Shown here piece by piece: positions 55,433 through 63,494 of a stretch of DNA of 64,000 nt. The first letter of the stretch is position 1. The number at the start of each line of letters is the position of its first letter. The DNA comes from Candidatus Thiosymbion ectosymbiont of Catanema sp. Cochon2018 (GTDB lineage Bacteria > Pseudomonadota > Gammaproteobacteria > Chromatiales > Chromatiaceae), in the NCBI GenBank assembly GCA_011392765.1, contig WYCW01000001.1, positions 1,048,888 through 1,112,887 of the forward strand, read 5' to 3'. The translations under genes were made by a program, and so were the position numbers. Below the pieces are notes generated by a model, which saw only the letters and a program-made list of their open reading frames with translations, was not told the DNA's origin and ran no database searches.

Positions 55433-56539
55433 ATGTCCTTTCAGCAAATCAGCATAAAGAATTTCCGGGCCATTGCGTCGCTGGAGATCGAAAACATCAA
55501 GCAGATCAATCTGCTGACCGGGAGAAATAATTGCGGCAAGACCTCCGTTCTGGAGGCGATTTTTCTATTGGCGGGGATGTCCAATCCACAGTTGGCGGTC
55601 ACTATCCACAACCTCAGAGGTTTGATGCTGACAAACAACAAGGATTTCGGTTATCTTCTTCACGGGTTTGATTCTTTCGGAAATCCTTTCATAAGCGGCA
55701 AATCGGGTTCTCAACAAAGAAGGCTCGATATTGGACTGATTTATCCGACATCCATGGGTATTGTGGAACAGATCCCGGGAAAGCAGGAACCGACCGACAA
55801 CAAACCCATATCCAGCACGATCGCGACGGAAGATGTTCCCGACGGATTGGCATTCGATTTCGGTGTGGATGGGAAAAGATTTCATGCCGAAGCAAAAATC
55901 ACGCCGGGAAATCCGGCTCACCATCTTGGAATAGGAGGGCAGATAGACATTCGGCGTGCCCCCGATTATAGGGAAACCCTTCGCGCCAGTTTCATCCATC
56001 CCGCAGCCATCATGAGCGGTCTCCATCAGCAACTCGAAGTCGTCCTGGTCAGAAAAGAGTCACAAGGAATCATCGACGCACTGCGGGAAATAGAGCCCAA
56101 CCTGCAGGATGTAAAACTGGGAGCCGAAGGAATGATCTATGCCGATATCAGCGGCATGGGAAGACTGGTCCCCATCAATATCATGGGCGATGGCATCATC
56201 AAGATACTGGCGATCCTCGTTACCATACTGGAAATGAAGGATGGAATACTGCTCATCGACGAGATCGAGAACGGCCTTCACTACAGCGCGCTAATACCGC
56301 TATGGAAGGCTCTCTTTAAAATGGCCAGGGAAAGCAACGTGCAGTTATTTATTGCAACCCATTCCGACGAGTGCATCGATGCCATGGTAAGGACATATCA
56401 GACGTACCATGATACCGGTATGGGGAAAGATTTTATTAGTTTATTCCGGATTGACAGAGAGGGGGATCGACATCGGGCCTTTCAGTATGACGCGGAAATA
56501 CTGCTCGCGGGTCTTGGGGAAAACTTCGAGGTCCGGTGA
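55433..56539 (+). CDS. AAA_15/21-type ATPase of a second ATPase/TOPRIM module
   Basis: A 368-residue RecF/OLD-like ATPase. The N-terminal strand FQQISIKNFRAIASLEI is followed by Walker A GRNNCGKTS near residue 32. The C-terminal lobe has Walker B GILLIDEIENGLHY (near 275) and H-loop FIATHSDECI. AAGGAG precedes the ATG. TGATG joins it to the next gene. It is unrelated in detail to the module at 20.2-21.9 kb. Confidence 0.85.
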   Translation: MSFQQISIKNFRAIASLEIENIKQINLLTGRNNCGKTSVLEAIFLLAGMSNPQLAVTIHNLRGLMLTNNKDFGYLLHGFDSFGNPFISGKSGSQQRRLDIGLIYPTSMGIVEQIPGKQEPTDNKPISSTIATEDVPDGLAFDFGVDGKRFHAEAKITPGNPAHHLGIGGQIDIRRAPDYRETLRASFIHPAAIMSGLHQQLEVVLVRKESQGIIDALREIEPNLQDVKLGAEGMIYADISGMGRLVPINIMGDGIIKILAILVTILEMKDGILLIDEIENGLHYSALIPLWKALFKMARESNVQLFIATHSDECIDAMVRTYQTYHDTGMGKDFISLFRIDREGDRHRAFQYDAEILLAGLGENFEVR

Positions 56540-57186
56540 TGAAACGAAAAGAGGGGGGAATAAAGTCCGATCGGCTGTTGTTGGTGGAGGGTAAAGATGA
56601 GGAGGCATTCTTCGATAAAGTCTTCCAACACCAAGACATAACCGGGGTGCAAACAAGGGATGCGGGAGGAAAAGACAAATTCAAAAGCACATTTCATTAC
56701 TTATCCAGCACGGACGGTTTTTCCAAGGTTCGTTCCCTCGGTATCGTTCGTGACGCGGAGCGAAATCCCGCCAGTTCTGCATTTACAAGTATCTGTTCCA
56801 CCCTGGAAAAATATTCCTTGCCTACACCGGAGGCCGCCAATACCGTTATCGATGGAAAAAATAACCAAGGGAGAGACATCCGGATTGGTGTATTCATCAT
56901 GCCGAACAACGCCGACACGGGAATGCTGGAGGATCTTTGCCTCGAATCCGCGCGGATGGAGCCGGTTTTCGACTGTGTGGATCGATATATGGAATGTTGC
57001 CTGTCGAAGCTGCCGGAAGATGAAAGGCCCCGCAATCTTTCCAAGGCAAAGGTACAGACCTATCTCGCCGCCCGGAAGGAGATTACCAACTCACTGGGTC
57101 TTGGCGCTCGAAAAGGGTATTGGGATTTCGACCATGTTTGTTTCGAGGGCATCAAGCAGTTTCTCCGGGAGCTTTTCGTAGACTGA
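56539..57186 (+). CDS. DUF3226 (TOPRIM-like) partner protein
   Basis: A 215-residue DUF3226 protein with LLLVEGKDEEAFFDKVF (TOPRIM Glu) and LGIVRDAERNPA (acidic pair, reading D-A-E). DUF3226/DUF4435-type proteins accompany ATPases in predicted abortive-infection modules. The ATG overlaps the ATPase stop by one base. A family B repeat starts at the stop codon. Confidence 0.8.
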   Translation: MKRKEGGIKSDRLLLVEGKDEEAFFDKVFQHQDITGVQTRDAGGKDKFKSTFHYLSSTDGFSKVRSLGIVRDAERNPASSAFTSICSTLEKYSLPTPEAANTVIDGKNNQGRDIRIGVFIMPNNADTGMLEDLCLESARMEPVFDCVDRYMECCLSKLPEDERPRNLSKAKVQTYLAARKEITNSLGLGARKGYWDFDHVCFEGIKQFLRELFVD

Positions 57187-57333
57187 GAGGCTGTCTAAAA
57201 ACTAACACCTTGATTTAAAAATGAAAAATTCTTCGTGCCTTCGTGGCTTTGTGTGAGAAATGAAGAACATCACACAAAGGCACAAAGCTACAAAGGGGTA
57301 CTAAGAGACTGTCTTTTTAAACAGGCTCTGAGA
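57186..57333. repeat. Family B bracket repeat, copy 4
   Basis: AGAGGCTGTCTAAAAACTAA on the left and GAGACTGTCTTTTTAAACAG on the right bracket a CCTTCGTGGCTTTGTGTG hairpin with its inverse. Confidence 0.7.
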
Positions 57334-57382
57334 GCCGTAGGATGGCCGCATCCCGCCGATTTATCCAAATGAGAGATCACGG

Positions 57383-57760
57383 ATGGGCACCACGCATGTA
57401 ACCGTAACCATTAGAAACCCTGCGCATCCGGAGAAATCATGGGAAGGTCTTTTTTTGGTCGGCACAGGCGCAATCGATTCTCTTGTGCCTAAAAACCGGC
57501 TTGAAGCTATCGGTTTAAGACCCAAGGCCAAGCGCATTTACGAGCTTGCGGACGGAAGCGAAATCAAAATGGACATCACCACCGGCGATATTGAATTCAT
57601 GGGAGAGATCGTCGGCGGTACGATCATTTTCGGCGACGCCGGGTCTGGGCCTATCCTTGGACTTACGGCATTGGAGTCCGTTGGCATTGATGTCGATCCC
57701 CGCAATCAAACTTTGAAACGAATGCCGGCTACCCGGTTAAAGAAACTCATACCGATTTAA
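57383..57760 (+). CDS. Clan AA aspartic-protease-like protein lacking the catalytic Asp
   Basis: A 125-residue retropepsin-like protein. The family motif near residue 29 normally reads VDTGAIDSLVP but here is LVGTGAIDSLVPKNRL, so Asp is replaced by Gly (GAC to GGC would do). The second hydrophobic-Gly motif (GPILGLTALESVGIDVDP) is intact. Probably catalytically dead, or a binding protein. It starts 19 bp before the radical SAM gene begins at 57780. Confidence 0.8.
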   Translation: MGTTHVTVTIRNPAHPEKSWEGLFLVGTGAIDSLVPKNRLEAIGLRPKAKRIYELADGSEIKMDITTGDIEFMGEIVGGTIIFGDAGSGPILGLTALESVGIDVDPRNQTLKRMPATRLKKLIPI

Positions 57761-57779
57761 TACATTGGACTGTATCATA

Positions 57780-59309
57780 ATGAATGTTGTGCTGATCCAT
57801 CCCTACATCAAGGTAAGAAAAGCAGAGAACTACATGTCCGAACCGATGGGCCTGTTGTGCTTAGCGAGTTATTTGGATGCCGTTTTCAAGGACGCCGTAA
57901 ATGTGTCGATTCTGGATCTTTATGCGCTGGGAGCAATGGCCCCTGAAAAACAAGGGGAGTTTTTTTGTTTGGGGATCGATGATCCTGATTTTATTGCCGG
58001 TGAATTAAAAAGGCTGAAGCCGGATTTAATAGGTATAACCTGTAATTTTACAGCCTATATACAAGACTCGCTGGAACTTGCGGATACGATAAGGGCAATC
58101 ACTCCTGATACCCCGATTGTAATTGGCGGCGCCCATCCTACCATTGAAGATTTTTCCATACTGCAAAACTGCAAAAGCATAGATTATGTGGCAAAAGGCG
58201 AAGGAGAAATAATACTGGAAAATCTGGTTCGCGCATTACAGGGGGAAATGAAAATAGAAGATGTCGATGGACTGACCTTTAGGAAAGGCGAAGAAATAGT
58301 CGTTAACAAACCCGGTAGTTTGATAAAAGATCCGGATATCCTGCCGATACCGAGTCGTCACTATATAGACATGGAAAAATATAAATATTTCAATAAAAAA
58401 ATCATATGGTATGCACGAAAGAAGCCGATAGCCAGTGTTATGACATCGAGGGGTTGCCCTTATGATTGTGTTTTTTGCAGTCTTAAAGCGGTATGGAAAA
58501 GATGTTGGAGACCCAGAAGCCTCGAAAGCGTTTTTAAGGAAATAAAGACGCTGGTGGAAGAGTATAATATCAGAGAAGTTACCATGACTGACGATCAGTT
58601 TATGGCGAGCAAGAAAAGAGTCCTTGCATTTTGTGATTATTTTATTGAAAACAAAATGGATATCTGTTTTTCCATAGACATAGGTATAAGCCCTTGGTTA
58701 GTGGACAAGGAATTGCTCGGAAAAATGAAAAAAGCCGGTTTTTATTCGTTACGGCTTCCTATAGAAAGTGGATGTAAAAAAACATTGGAATATATAAAGA
58801 AACCGGTCGATCTCGATAAGACGAAAACACTCATTGAAGACGCGAATAAACTCGGATTTTGGACATCATCCAGCATCATTGTAGGGTTTCCTCATGAGAC
58901 AAAAGAGCAGGCCATGGAATCCATTGAATACGCATATGATTCCGCCTTGGATTTTACTTCTTTTATAATTGCCAAACCGAATGCCGGCAGCGATATGTAT
59001 GGAGACTTTAAAAGACAAGGCCTACTTGGGAAAGTAGTGGTCGAGGGATCCGGTCTTTACAGCAGCGATTATGACACCATTCACCTTACCGCAAAGGAGT
59101 TGAATGACATTATAACCAAAGCGGCAAACCGTTGGTTTCTCCATAAGTTTTTATTTTATATCAATCCGAAGAATTTTTATAACCATTTTCTACCGAAGGT
59201 CAAAAGCCGTGATGACCTTATTTATTTCATATTCATGTGCTTTACCTTGTTTCATGAAAAAATCAGGCCGATTATCGTATCGAATATTATGAAATCCAAG
59301 GTTTCTTGA
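57780..59309 (+). CDS. Radical SAM protein with cobalamin-type N-terminal domain
   Basis: A 509-residue B12-binding-domain radical SAM protein. The N-terminal Rossmann part (MNVVLIHPYIKVRKAENYMS; LKPDLIGITCNFTAYIQDSL; VIGGAHPTIED) lacks the cobalamin-binding His. The radical SAM core has RGCPYDCVFC (CxxxCxxC) near residue 225. A C-terminal helical part is typical of HpnR/BchE-like families. The substrate is unknown. AT-rich compared with the adjoining lspA. The ATG at 57780 is preferred over 57765. Confidence 0.85.
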   Translation: MNVVLIHPYIKVRKAENYMSEPMGLLCLASYLDAVFKDAVNVSILDLYALGAMAPEKQGEFFCLGIDDPDFIAGELKRLKPDLIGITCNFTAYIQDSLELADTIRAITPDTPIVIGGAHPTIEDFSILQNCKSIDYVAKGEGEIILENLVRALQGEMKIEDVDGLTFRKGEEIVVNKPGSLIKDPDILPIPSRHYIDMEKYKYFNKKIIWYARKKPIASVMTSRGCPYDCVFCSLKAVWKRCWRPRSLESVFKEIKTLVEEYNIREVTMTDDQFMASKKRVLAFCDYFIENKMDICFSIDIGISPWLVDKELLGKMKKAGFYSLRLPIESGCKKTLEYIKKPVDLDKTKTLIEDANKLGFWTSSSIIVGFPHETKEQAMESIEYAYDSALDFTSFIIAKPNAGSDMYGDFKRQGLLGKVVVEGSGLYSSDYDTIHLTAKELNDIITKAANRWFLHKFLFYINPKNFYNHFLPKVKSRDDLIYFIFMCFTLFHEKIRPIIVSNIMKSKVS

Positions 59310-59409
59310 TTTTCCTCATGTAACCAGCCGCATGACGGTACAGGTAGTCAGGAGTGTCGGCGTCTTTCTCGCGTCCTCTGCATTTTTCTTCTGAAGCATC
59401 GGCAAACCA

Positions 59410-59913
59410 ATGAAGCTGATAACGAACCCGGTAATGGTCCGATGGCTGTGGCTCTCGGTGCTGGTCGTAGTGCTCGACCAGGCGACCAAGTGGCTGGCCG
59501 TGGCTGTGCTCGCTCCCTATCATCCCCTGCCGGTGGTGCCGCTGCTCAATCTGACTCTCATGTATAACGAGGGGGCCGCCTTCAGCTTCCTGGCCGACGC
59601 CGGGGGTTGGCAGCGTTGGTTCTTTGCCGGCTTCGCCCTGATAATGTCGACGGTGTTGGTAATCTGGCTGCTGCGGCTCGGGCGGCACGAGCGCCTCATG
59701 GCTGCTACCCTGTCCCTCATCGTCGGTGGGGCGGTGGGAAACCTGATCGACCGTGTACTCACGGGACGGGTAGTGGATTTCATCGATCTCTACGTGGGCA
59801 ACTACCACTGGCCGGCATTCAATGTCGCCGACAGTGCCATCACCCTGGGTGTGATCCTGCTGCTTCTCAACAGTCTTCTCGAAGGTCGGGGAGGGCAGGG
59901 CAGTCTCTCCTGA
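59410..59913 (+). CDS. lspA: Lipoprotein signal peptidase (signal peptidase II)
   Basis: A 167-residue inner-membrane aspartyl protease with four helices. The two catalytic Asp are in [11 protein letters not shown] and [11 protein letters not shown]. It cleaves signals from diacylglyceryl-modified prolipoproteins. Here it has no ileS or ribF neighbour and sits at the right border of the AT-rich island. Confidence 0.95.
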   Translation: MKLITNPVMVRWLWLSVLVVVLDQATKWLAVAVLAPYHPLPVVPLLNLTLMYNEGAAFSFLADAGGWQRWFFAGFALIMSTVLVIWLLRLGRHERLMAATLSLIVGGAVGNLIDRVLTGRVVDFIDLYVGNYHWPAFNVADSAITLGVILLLLNSLLEGRGGQGSLS

Positions 59914-59921
59914 CCATTTTC

Positions 59922-60141
59922 TACTAGGATTCCTTGAGGGACCTGCATCTTTACAAATGAGTCAAATTTGTGCGCTGCACAAAAATAGTTCTGCCGCTTG
60001 TTGGGCAGGAATCGCAAATCCTTTGAACCACGGAGGCAGACACGGATAAACACGAATTGTGATCCGTGTTTATCCGTGTCTATCCGTGGTTCTTCGGTGC
60101 GGTTGGTCACGCCTCGTCGGTCTGAGGCGAAGCCTCGCTAG
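59922..60141. repeat. Family C bracket repeat, copy 4
   Basis: CTAGGATTCCTTGAGGGACC, then TTTGTGCGCTGCACAAA at the left. GGTCTGAGGCGAAGCCTCGC and TAG close it. The cargo is an ACCACGGA..CACGGATAAACACG hairpin (60028-60095). It ends 33 bp before tsaB. Confidence 0.8.
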
Positions 60142-60174
60142 AGTTTTTAATCGAAAATAGAGGTTCCCCTCGAA

Positions 60175-60852
60175 TTGAACATCCTTGCCGTCGATACCTC
60201 CGGCGAGACCTGCTCCGTCGCGCTCCTGATCGGCACTGAACTTAGGCAACGCCTCGAGCGGGAGCCACGCCGGCACGGCGAGCTGGTCTTGGCCATGATG
60301 GACGGGATCCTCGCAGAAGCCGGTATCGGCTTGACCCGACTCGATGCCCTAGCGTTCGGCCGGGGGCCGGGCTCCTTTACGGGGGTCCGGATCGCCACGG
60401 CGGTCGTACAGGGCGTGGCCTATGGTGCGGATCTACCGGTCGTGCCCGTGTCGACGCTGGCTGCCCTGGCCCAGGGGTGTTTGCGGTCCCATGGCTCCTC
60501 TCGGGTCTTGGCGGCGTTTGACGCCCGCATGGGGGAGCTCTATTGGGGGCCTTATCGGGTTGACAACGGGGACCTGATGCGACCGGCAGGGGCGGAAGAA
60601 GTCGCTCCTCCGCAGGTGGTTGCGCTCCCGACGGCCGGCGGCTGGAGCGGGGTCGGTAGCGGTTGGGCCGCCTACGGCGAAGTGCTGCGGGAGCGTCTGG
60701 GAGCGCGGCTCCTGGCAGTGGTCCCCGATACCCTGTGCGAGGCCCGTGATGTTGCGGTGCTTGCCGCTGCCGAATTCGCAAGCGGCCATTGGGTAACCGC
60801 GGAACAGGCCCTACCCGTCTATCTGCGCGAGCGGGTAACCTTTAGGCACTAG
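60175..60852 (+). CDS. tsaB: tRNA t6A modification protein TsaB
   Basis: The 225-residue ASKHA-fold partner of TsaD in N6-threonylcarbamoyladenosine synthesis. It starts NILAVDTSGETCSVALL, has RHGELVLAMMDGIL and the motif FGRGPGSFTGVRIATAVVQG. The likely start is TTG at 60175. The last residues (TFRH) and the TAG stop are encoded by the family C left end TTTAGGCACTAG. Confidence 0.93.
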   Translation: MNILAVDTSGETCSVALLIGTELRQRLEREPRRHGELVLAMMDGILAEAGIGLTRLDALAFGRGPGSFTGVRIATAVVQGVAYGADLPVVPVSTLAALAQGCLRSHGSSRVLAAFDARMGELYWGPYRVDNGDLMRPAGAEEVAPPQVVALPTAGGWSGVGSGWAAYGEVLRERLGARLLAVVPDTLCEARDVAVLAAAEFASGHWVTAEQALPVYLRERVTFRH

Positions 60853-61138
60853 GATTCCTTGAATGACCAGATTTTGTGCAAATGAGTCAAATTTCGCAAA
60901 CGTCTAATCTCTCTCGTGATCGTGATCGAAGCCGCCGTAGGAGAGACAGAATACTTTCGCCGATCGTGGAATCCAGAAGTCCCGGCCAAGTGCCGGGTCG
61001 AAACCCGTAGCCATCAGGTTTTCCCTGCCCGCTTTGCCTGGCGTCTCCGATTACGACTACGATCACGATCACGGTTCCGTTTTCGATCGCGAGAGAGCGA
61101 TGATCACGCCTCGTCGGTCTGAGGTGAAGCCTCGCTAG
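60841..61138. repeat. Family C bracket repeat, copy 5
   Basis: The left end TTAGGCACTAGGATTCCTTG overlaps the tsaB stop. The right end GGTCTGAGGTGAAGCCTCGC and TAG is shared with copy 6. The cargo includes GATCGTGATCG-type units and their inverse (61046-61105). Confidence 0.75.
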
Positions 61139-61336
61139 GATTCCTTGAGGGACCCGGATCTTTACAAATGAGTCAGGTTTGTGCAGTGCACAAATCGGGA
61201 TCGAAATCGAGATTGCGATCCCGATCCCGACCTACCCTGGCTCTCCAACGGCTGGTTGGGCGTAGGAGATAGGGCCTTACGGGAGAGGGGCTTTTGGGGC
61301 ATCATGCCTCGCCGGTCTGGGGCGAAGCCTCGGTAG
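61136..61336. repeat. Family C bracket repeat, copy 6, in tandem with copy 5
   Basis: Starts CTAGGATTCCTTGAGGGACC directly at the end of copy 5 and closes with GGTCTGGGGCGAAGCCTCGG and TAG. The cargo (61197-61232) has GGGATCGAAATCGAGATTGC and its inverse. The two copies share a junction, like units of an array. Confidence 0.75.
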
Positions 61337-61400
61337 ATCCTTCCTGCGAGCGCCTTATTGCGGGCACCTTTACGGGGTATCCCCGTCCCATCCGGACACC

Positions 61401-61655
61401 TTATAGTAGGGCCGCCGTGTCCTGCCGGTATCCCGGCGAGCTGCCGTGGCGACAATGGCGCTTCATGCAGCTGACATAGTGCAGGAGTGTCGCCGCGACG
61501 GCGAGGAAGACGCCGACACTCCCGGCGATGAGTTCGGTCGTCCCTACCTCGGAGTAGGAGGGCGTCAACCAAGTAAGGTAAGCACTCACACCGGCGACGA
61601 AAAACACCACGAAGAAGGGGAGGACAAGGGAGTGGCATTGCCGACAGAGTTTCAT
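61401..61655 (-). CDS. Small two-helix membrane protein with Cys pairs
   Basis: An 84-residue protein starting MKLCRQCHSLVLPFFVVFFV: a CxxC at residues 4-7, two hydrophobic helices (about 10-30 and 41-62), then CMKRHCRHG. Paired Cys on the same side could bind metal or form disulfides. The frame is open far upstream, but this ATG gives a compact protein. Not recognised; a genuine gene is likely but unproven. Confidence 0.5.
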   Translation of the reverse strand: MKLCRQCHSLVLPFFVVFFVAGVSAYLTWLTPSYSEVGTTELIAGSVGVFLAVAATLLHYVSCMKRHCRHGSSPGYRQDTAALL

Positions 61656-61797
61656 TGGGCGGGGCCTTTGCATTCTCGAGTGTATTCTAACTTCGTTTTC
61701 ATGCGGCGGTCGGGGCTTATATCGTTCACCGCTTGCATGAGCTTCTCGGCACGGACGAGCGGCGTTTCCCCGATTATACCCGTTGCACGTGAATAGC

Positions 61798-62008
61798 CAG
61801 CGAGACTTCGCCTCAGACCGACGAGGGGTGAATTCTTGACTCGTTTCGGCGCCATCTTTTATCCGCAGATTACGCAGATTTCCACAGATGAAAGACAAAA
61901 TAATCTGTGGAAATCTGTGTAATCTGTGGATAAAAAAAGAGGCCTCTTTGTTATGCAGTGCACAAATTTGACTCATTGGTAAAGATGCGGGTCCCTCAAG
62001 GATCCTAG
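61798..62008. repeat. Family C bracket repeat, copy 7 (reversed) with family D cargo
   Basis: Begins with the reversed right end (GCGAGACTTCGCCTCAGACC) and ends with the reversed left end (GGGTCCCTCAAGGATCCTAG), with a TGCAGTGCACAAA dyad. The cargo at 61860-61933 is a CCGCAGATTACGCAGATT hairpin. Confidence 0.8.
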
Positions 62009-62057
62009 GTAAGCGAGGTGCGTCTATCGAAAATGCAGCCTTCCGTGGTTGCCAGTG

Positions 62058-62717
62058 TCATTTTTCGTCCGATGCCAACCGATGGGCCTGGCGCGTAGGC
62101 TCGGGTAGGCGATAGCGGGTGGTGCAGGCCAGAACATAGTTCAGTGCCGTTTCCAGGCCGATCCGGTGCCCCACGGACACATAGACCGGCCTCACCTCGG
62201 CACGCGTGCGCAGCAGGGCGCCGATTATCTCGCCGTCGTGCCAGAGCCGAGTGCGTGCGCCCTTCTCGGGGGCGAGGGCCCCGTGCTCCCCGATAAGGCG
62301 TGACTTGGCCACGCCGATGCTCGGCAGACCAGTGAGCAGTCCCAGATGGCAGGCCAAACCGAACCTGCGTGGGTGGGCGTAACCCTGGCCGTCACACAGC
62401 AGCAGATCCGGCTTGTCCCGCAGCTTACCGAGGGCATCGAGTGCCGCCGGAATTTCGCGAAAGGACAAGAGCCCCGGTATATAGGGGAAACTGGTGGGAC
62501 ACCGCGCCAAGGCACGCTCCAGGAGTTCGAGTCCGGGAAAGCGCAACAGGATTACTGCGGCCCTGGTTATTTTTCCCCCTTCCTCGAATCCGATGTCCAG
62601 GCCGGCTACGGTCTCGATTTGCGCAAAGTCGTCCCGTCTGATCAGCCGTTCGCGGAGCTGCTCCTGAATGGCCCGCGCCTGCGCAGGCGTAACGTCCCAG
62701 GGATGGATGTTCTCCAA
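62058..62717 (-). CDS. nfi: Endonuclease V (deoxyinosine 3' endonuclease)
   Basis: The 219-residue enzyme that nicks DNA one nucleotide past deaminated bases. TVAGLDIGFEEGGKITRAAV holds the first catalytic Asp. LSFREIPAAL holds the Glu, LLLCDGQGYAHPRRFGLACH the second Asp, and GVAKSRLIGEH the Lys region. The first codon is TTG in the chosen frame. It follows the 74-residue gene by eight bases, so the two are probably co-transcribed. Confidence 0.93.
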   Translation of the reverse strand: MENIHPWDVTPAQARAIQEQLRERLIRRDDFAQIETVAGLDIGFEEGGKITRAAVILLRFPGLELLERALARCPTSFPYIPGLLSFREIPAALDALGKLRDKPDLLLCDGQGYAHPRRFGLACHLGLLTGLPSIGVAKSRLIGEHGALAPEKGARTRLWHDGEIIGALLRTRAEVRPVYVSVGHRIGLETALNYVLACTTRYRLPEPTRQAHRLASDEK

Positions 62718-62725
62718 TTAGAGAT

Positions 62726-62950
62726 TCAGTTACGCGACGAGCCGACGATCTCGTGGGCGAGATCCACCACCCGATTCGCCATGTCCATATAGTCCTGTCG
62801 ATAGTCGGCGAGGAGACCTTCGGTGGAAGCCCAGTAGTCCTTACCGGTAACGCCGTGCTCGTGCTCGTACGCGATGAACTGCTTCTGCATCTCGAGCATC
62901 TTGCCGATCAACTCTTGCTTCTCCTGTTTCAAGGCCGCGATGTCGCTCAT
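62726..62950 (-). CDS. 74-residue helical protein upstream of nfi
   Basis: All-helical: MSDIAALKQEKQELIGKMLE, then YEHEHGVTGKDYWASTEGLL and DLAHEIVG. GGGAG precedes the ATG. It looks like a conserved small protein of sulfur-oxidising gammaproteobacteria; the function is unknown. Confidence 0.65.
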   Translation of the reverse strand: MSDIAALKQEKQELIGKMLEMQKQFIAYEHEHGVTGKDYWASTEGLLADYRQDYMDMANRVVDLAHEIVGSSRN

Positions 62951-63067
62951 AGTGCTCTCCCGATAATTTTCACTGTTTGAACCTGCTCGGCCTTTTCAGA
63001 GTATGCCGAGCATCCAATTTAACATGTAACTGCCGGAATCGGTCAAGCCGACGGCTGGAAACCCAGG

Positions 63068-63236
63068 GCGAGCGCGTATAAATTTCTTATCGATCAACAA
63101 ATTGTTACCAGCTCCCAAGCGCCGGCGCGGAGCGCGTAGATGTTGGGCAAAGCCGGATCAGGGACGATCCGGCGTGCCCAACATCAGCATTTCGTTGGGC
63201 ACGGCGCACCGTCCCTGGCGCGCTTTTGCCCAACCT
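63068..63236. repeat. Family E unit and GTTGGGC hairpin at the IS110 left border
   Basis: 63068-63120 is the fullest family E copy (CCCAGGGCGAGCGCGTATAA, then a TCGATCAACAAATTGTTACC-like tail). 63139-63236 is a pair of hairpins with TGTTGGGC...GCCCAAC arms that stops at GCCCAACCT, where other copies continue AC. The IS110 begins at that point. Confidence 0.7.
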
Positions 63237-63494
63237 TGTATGTTCTGTTTCCAAGGGAAAGCCAAGGATGAGGTATAAAAGGATTTGATGAAGAGTACCT
63301 GGGGAAGCCGTCCCAACCTGAGGCCTTGAGCCTGTCCGTAGATTGGCTCCCCGCCCTCTTCGCCCATACCGGAGAGTATCCGAGGCCATGAGCTGCGCTC
63401 GTGAGCCTGCATACACAAGGTCGGTAGGCGAGGGTCCAGGGTCGGGGAACCAGGTCATGATCCTAGCGCCTTTTTTGCTTCCGAGGAACCGCTC
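63237..63494 (+). ncRNA. Candidate IS110 bridge RNA region
   Basis: IS110-type elements encode a bridge RNA beside the recombinase. Here GGGGAAGCC (63301-63309) pairs with GGCTCCCC (63345-63352) around an internal loop. The 5' strand holds CCCAACCT (63312-63319), an inner AGGC/GCCT hairpin follows, and the 3' strand holds GTCCGTAG (63334-63341). Joined through a CT core these specify CCCAACCTACGGAC. The left flank of the element ends in CCCAACCT. A second loop (63380-63424) contains CATACA, complementary to TGTATG at the element's left end. Confidence 0.65.
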
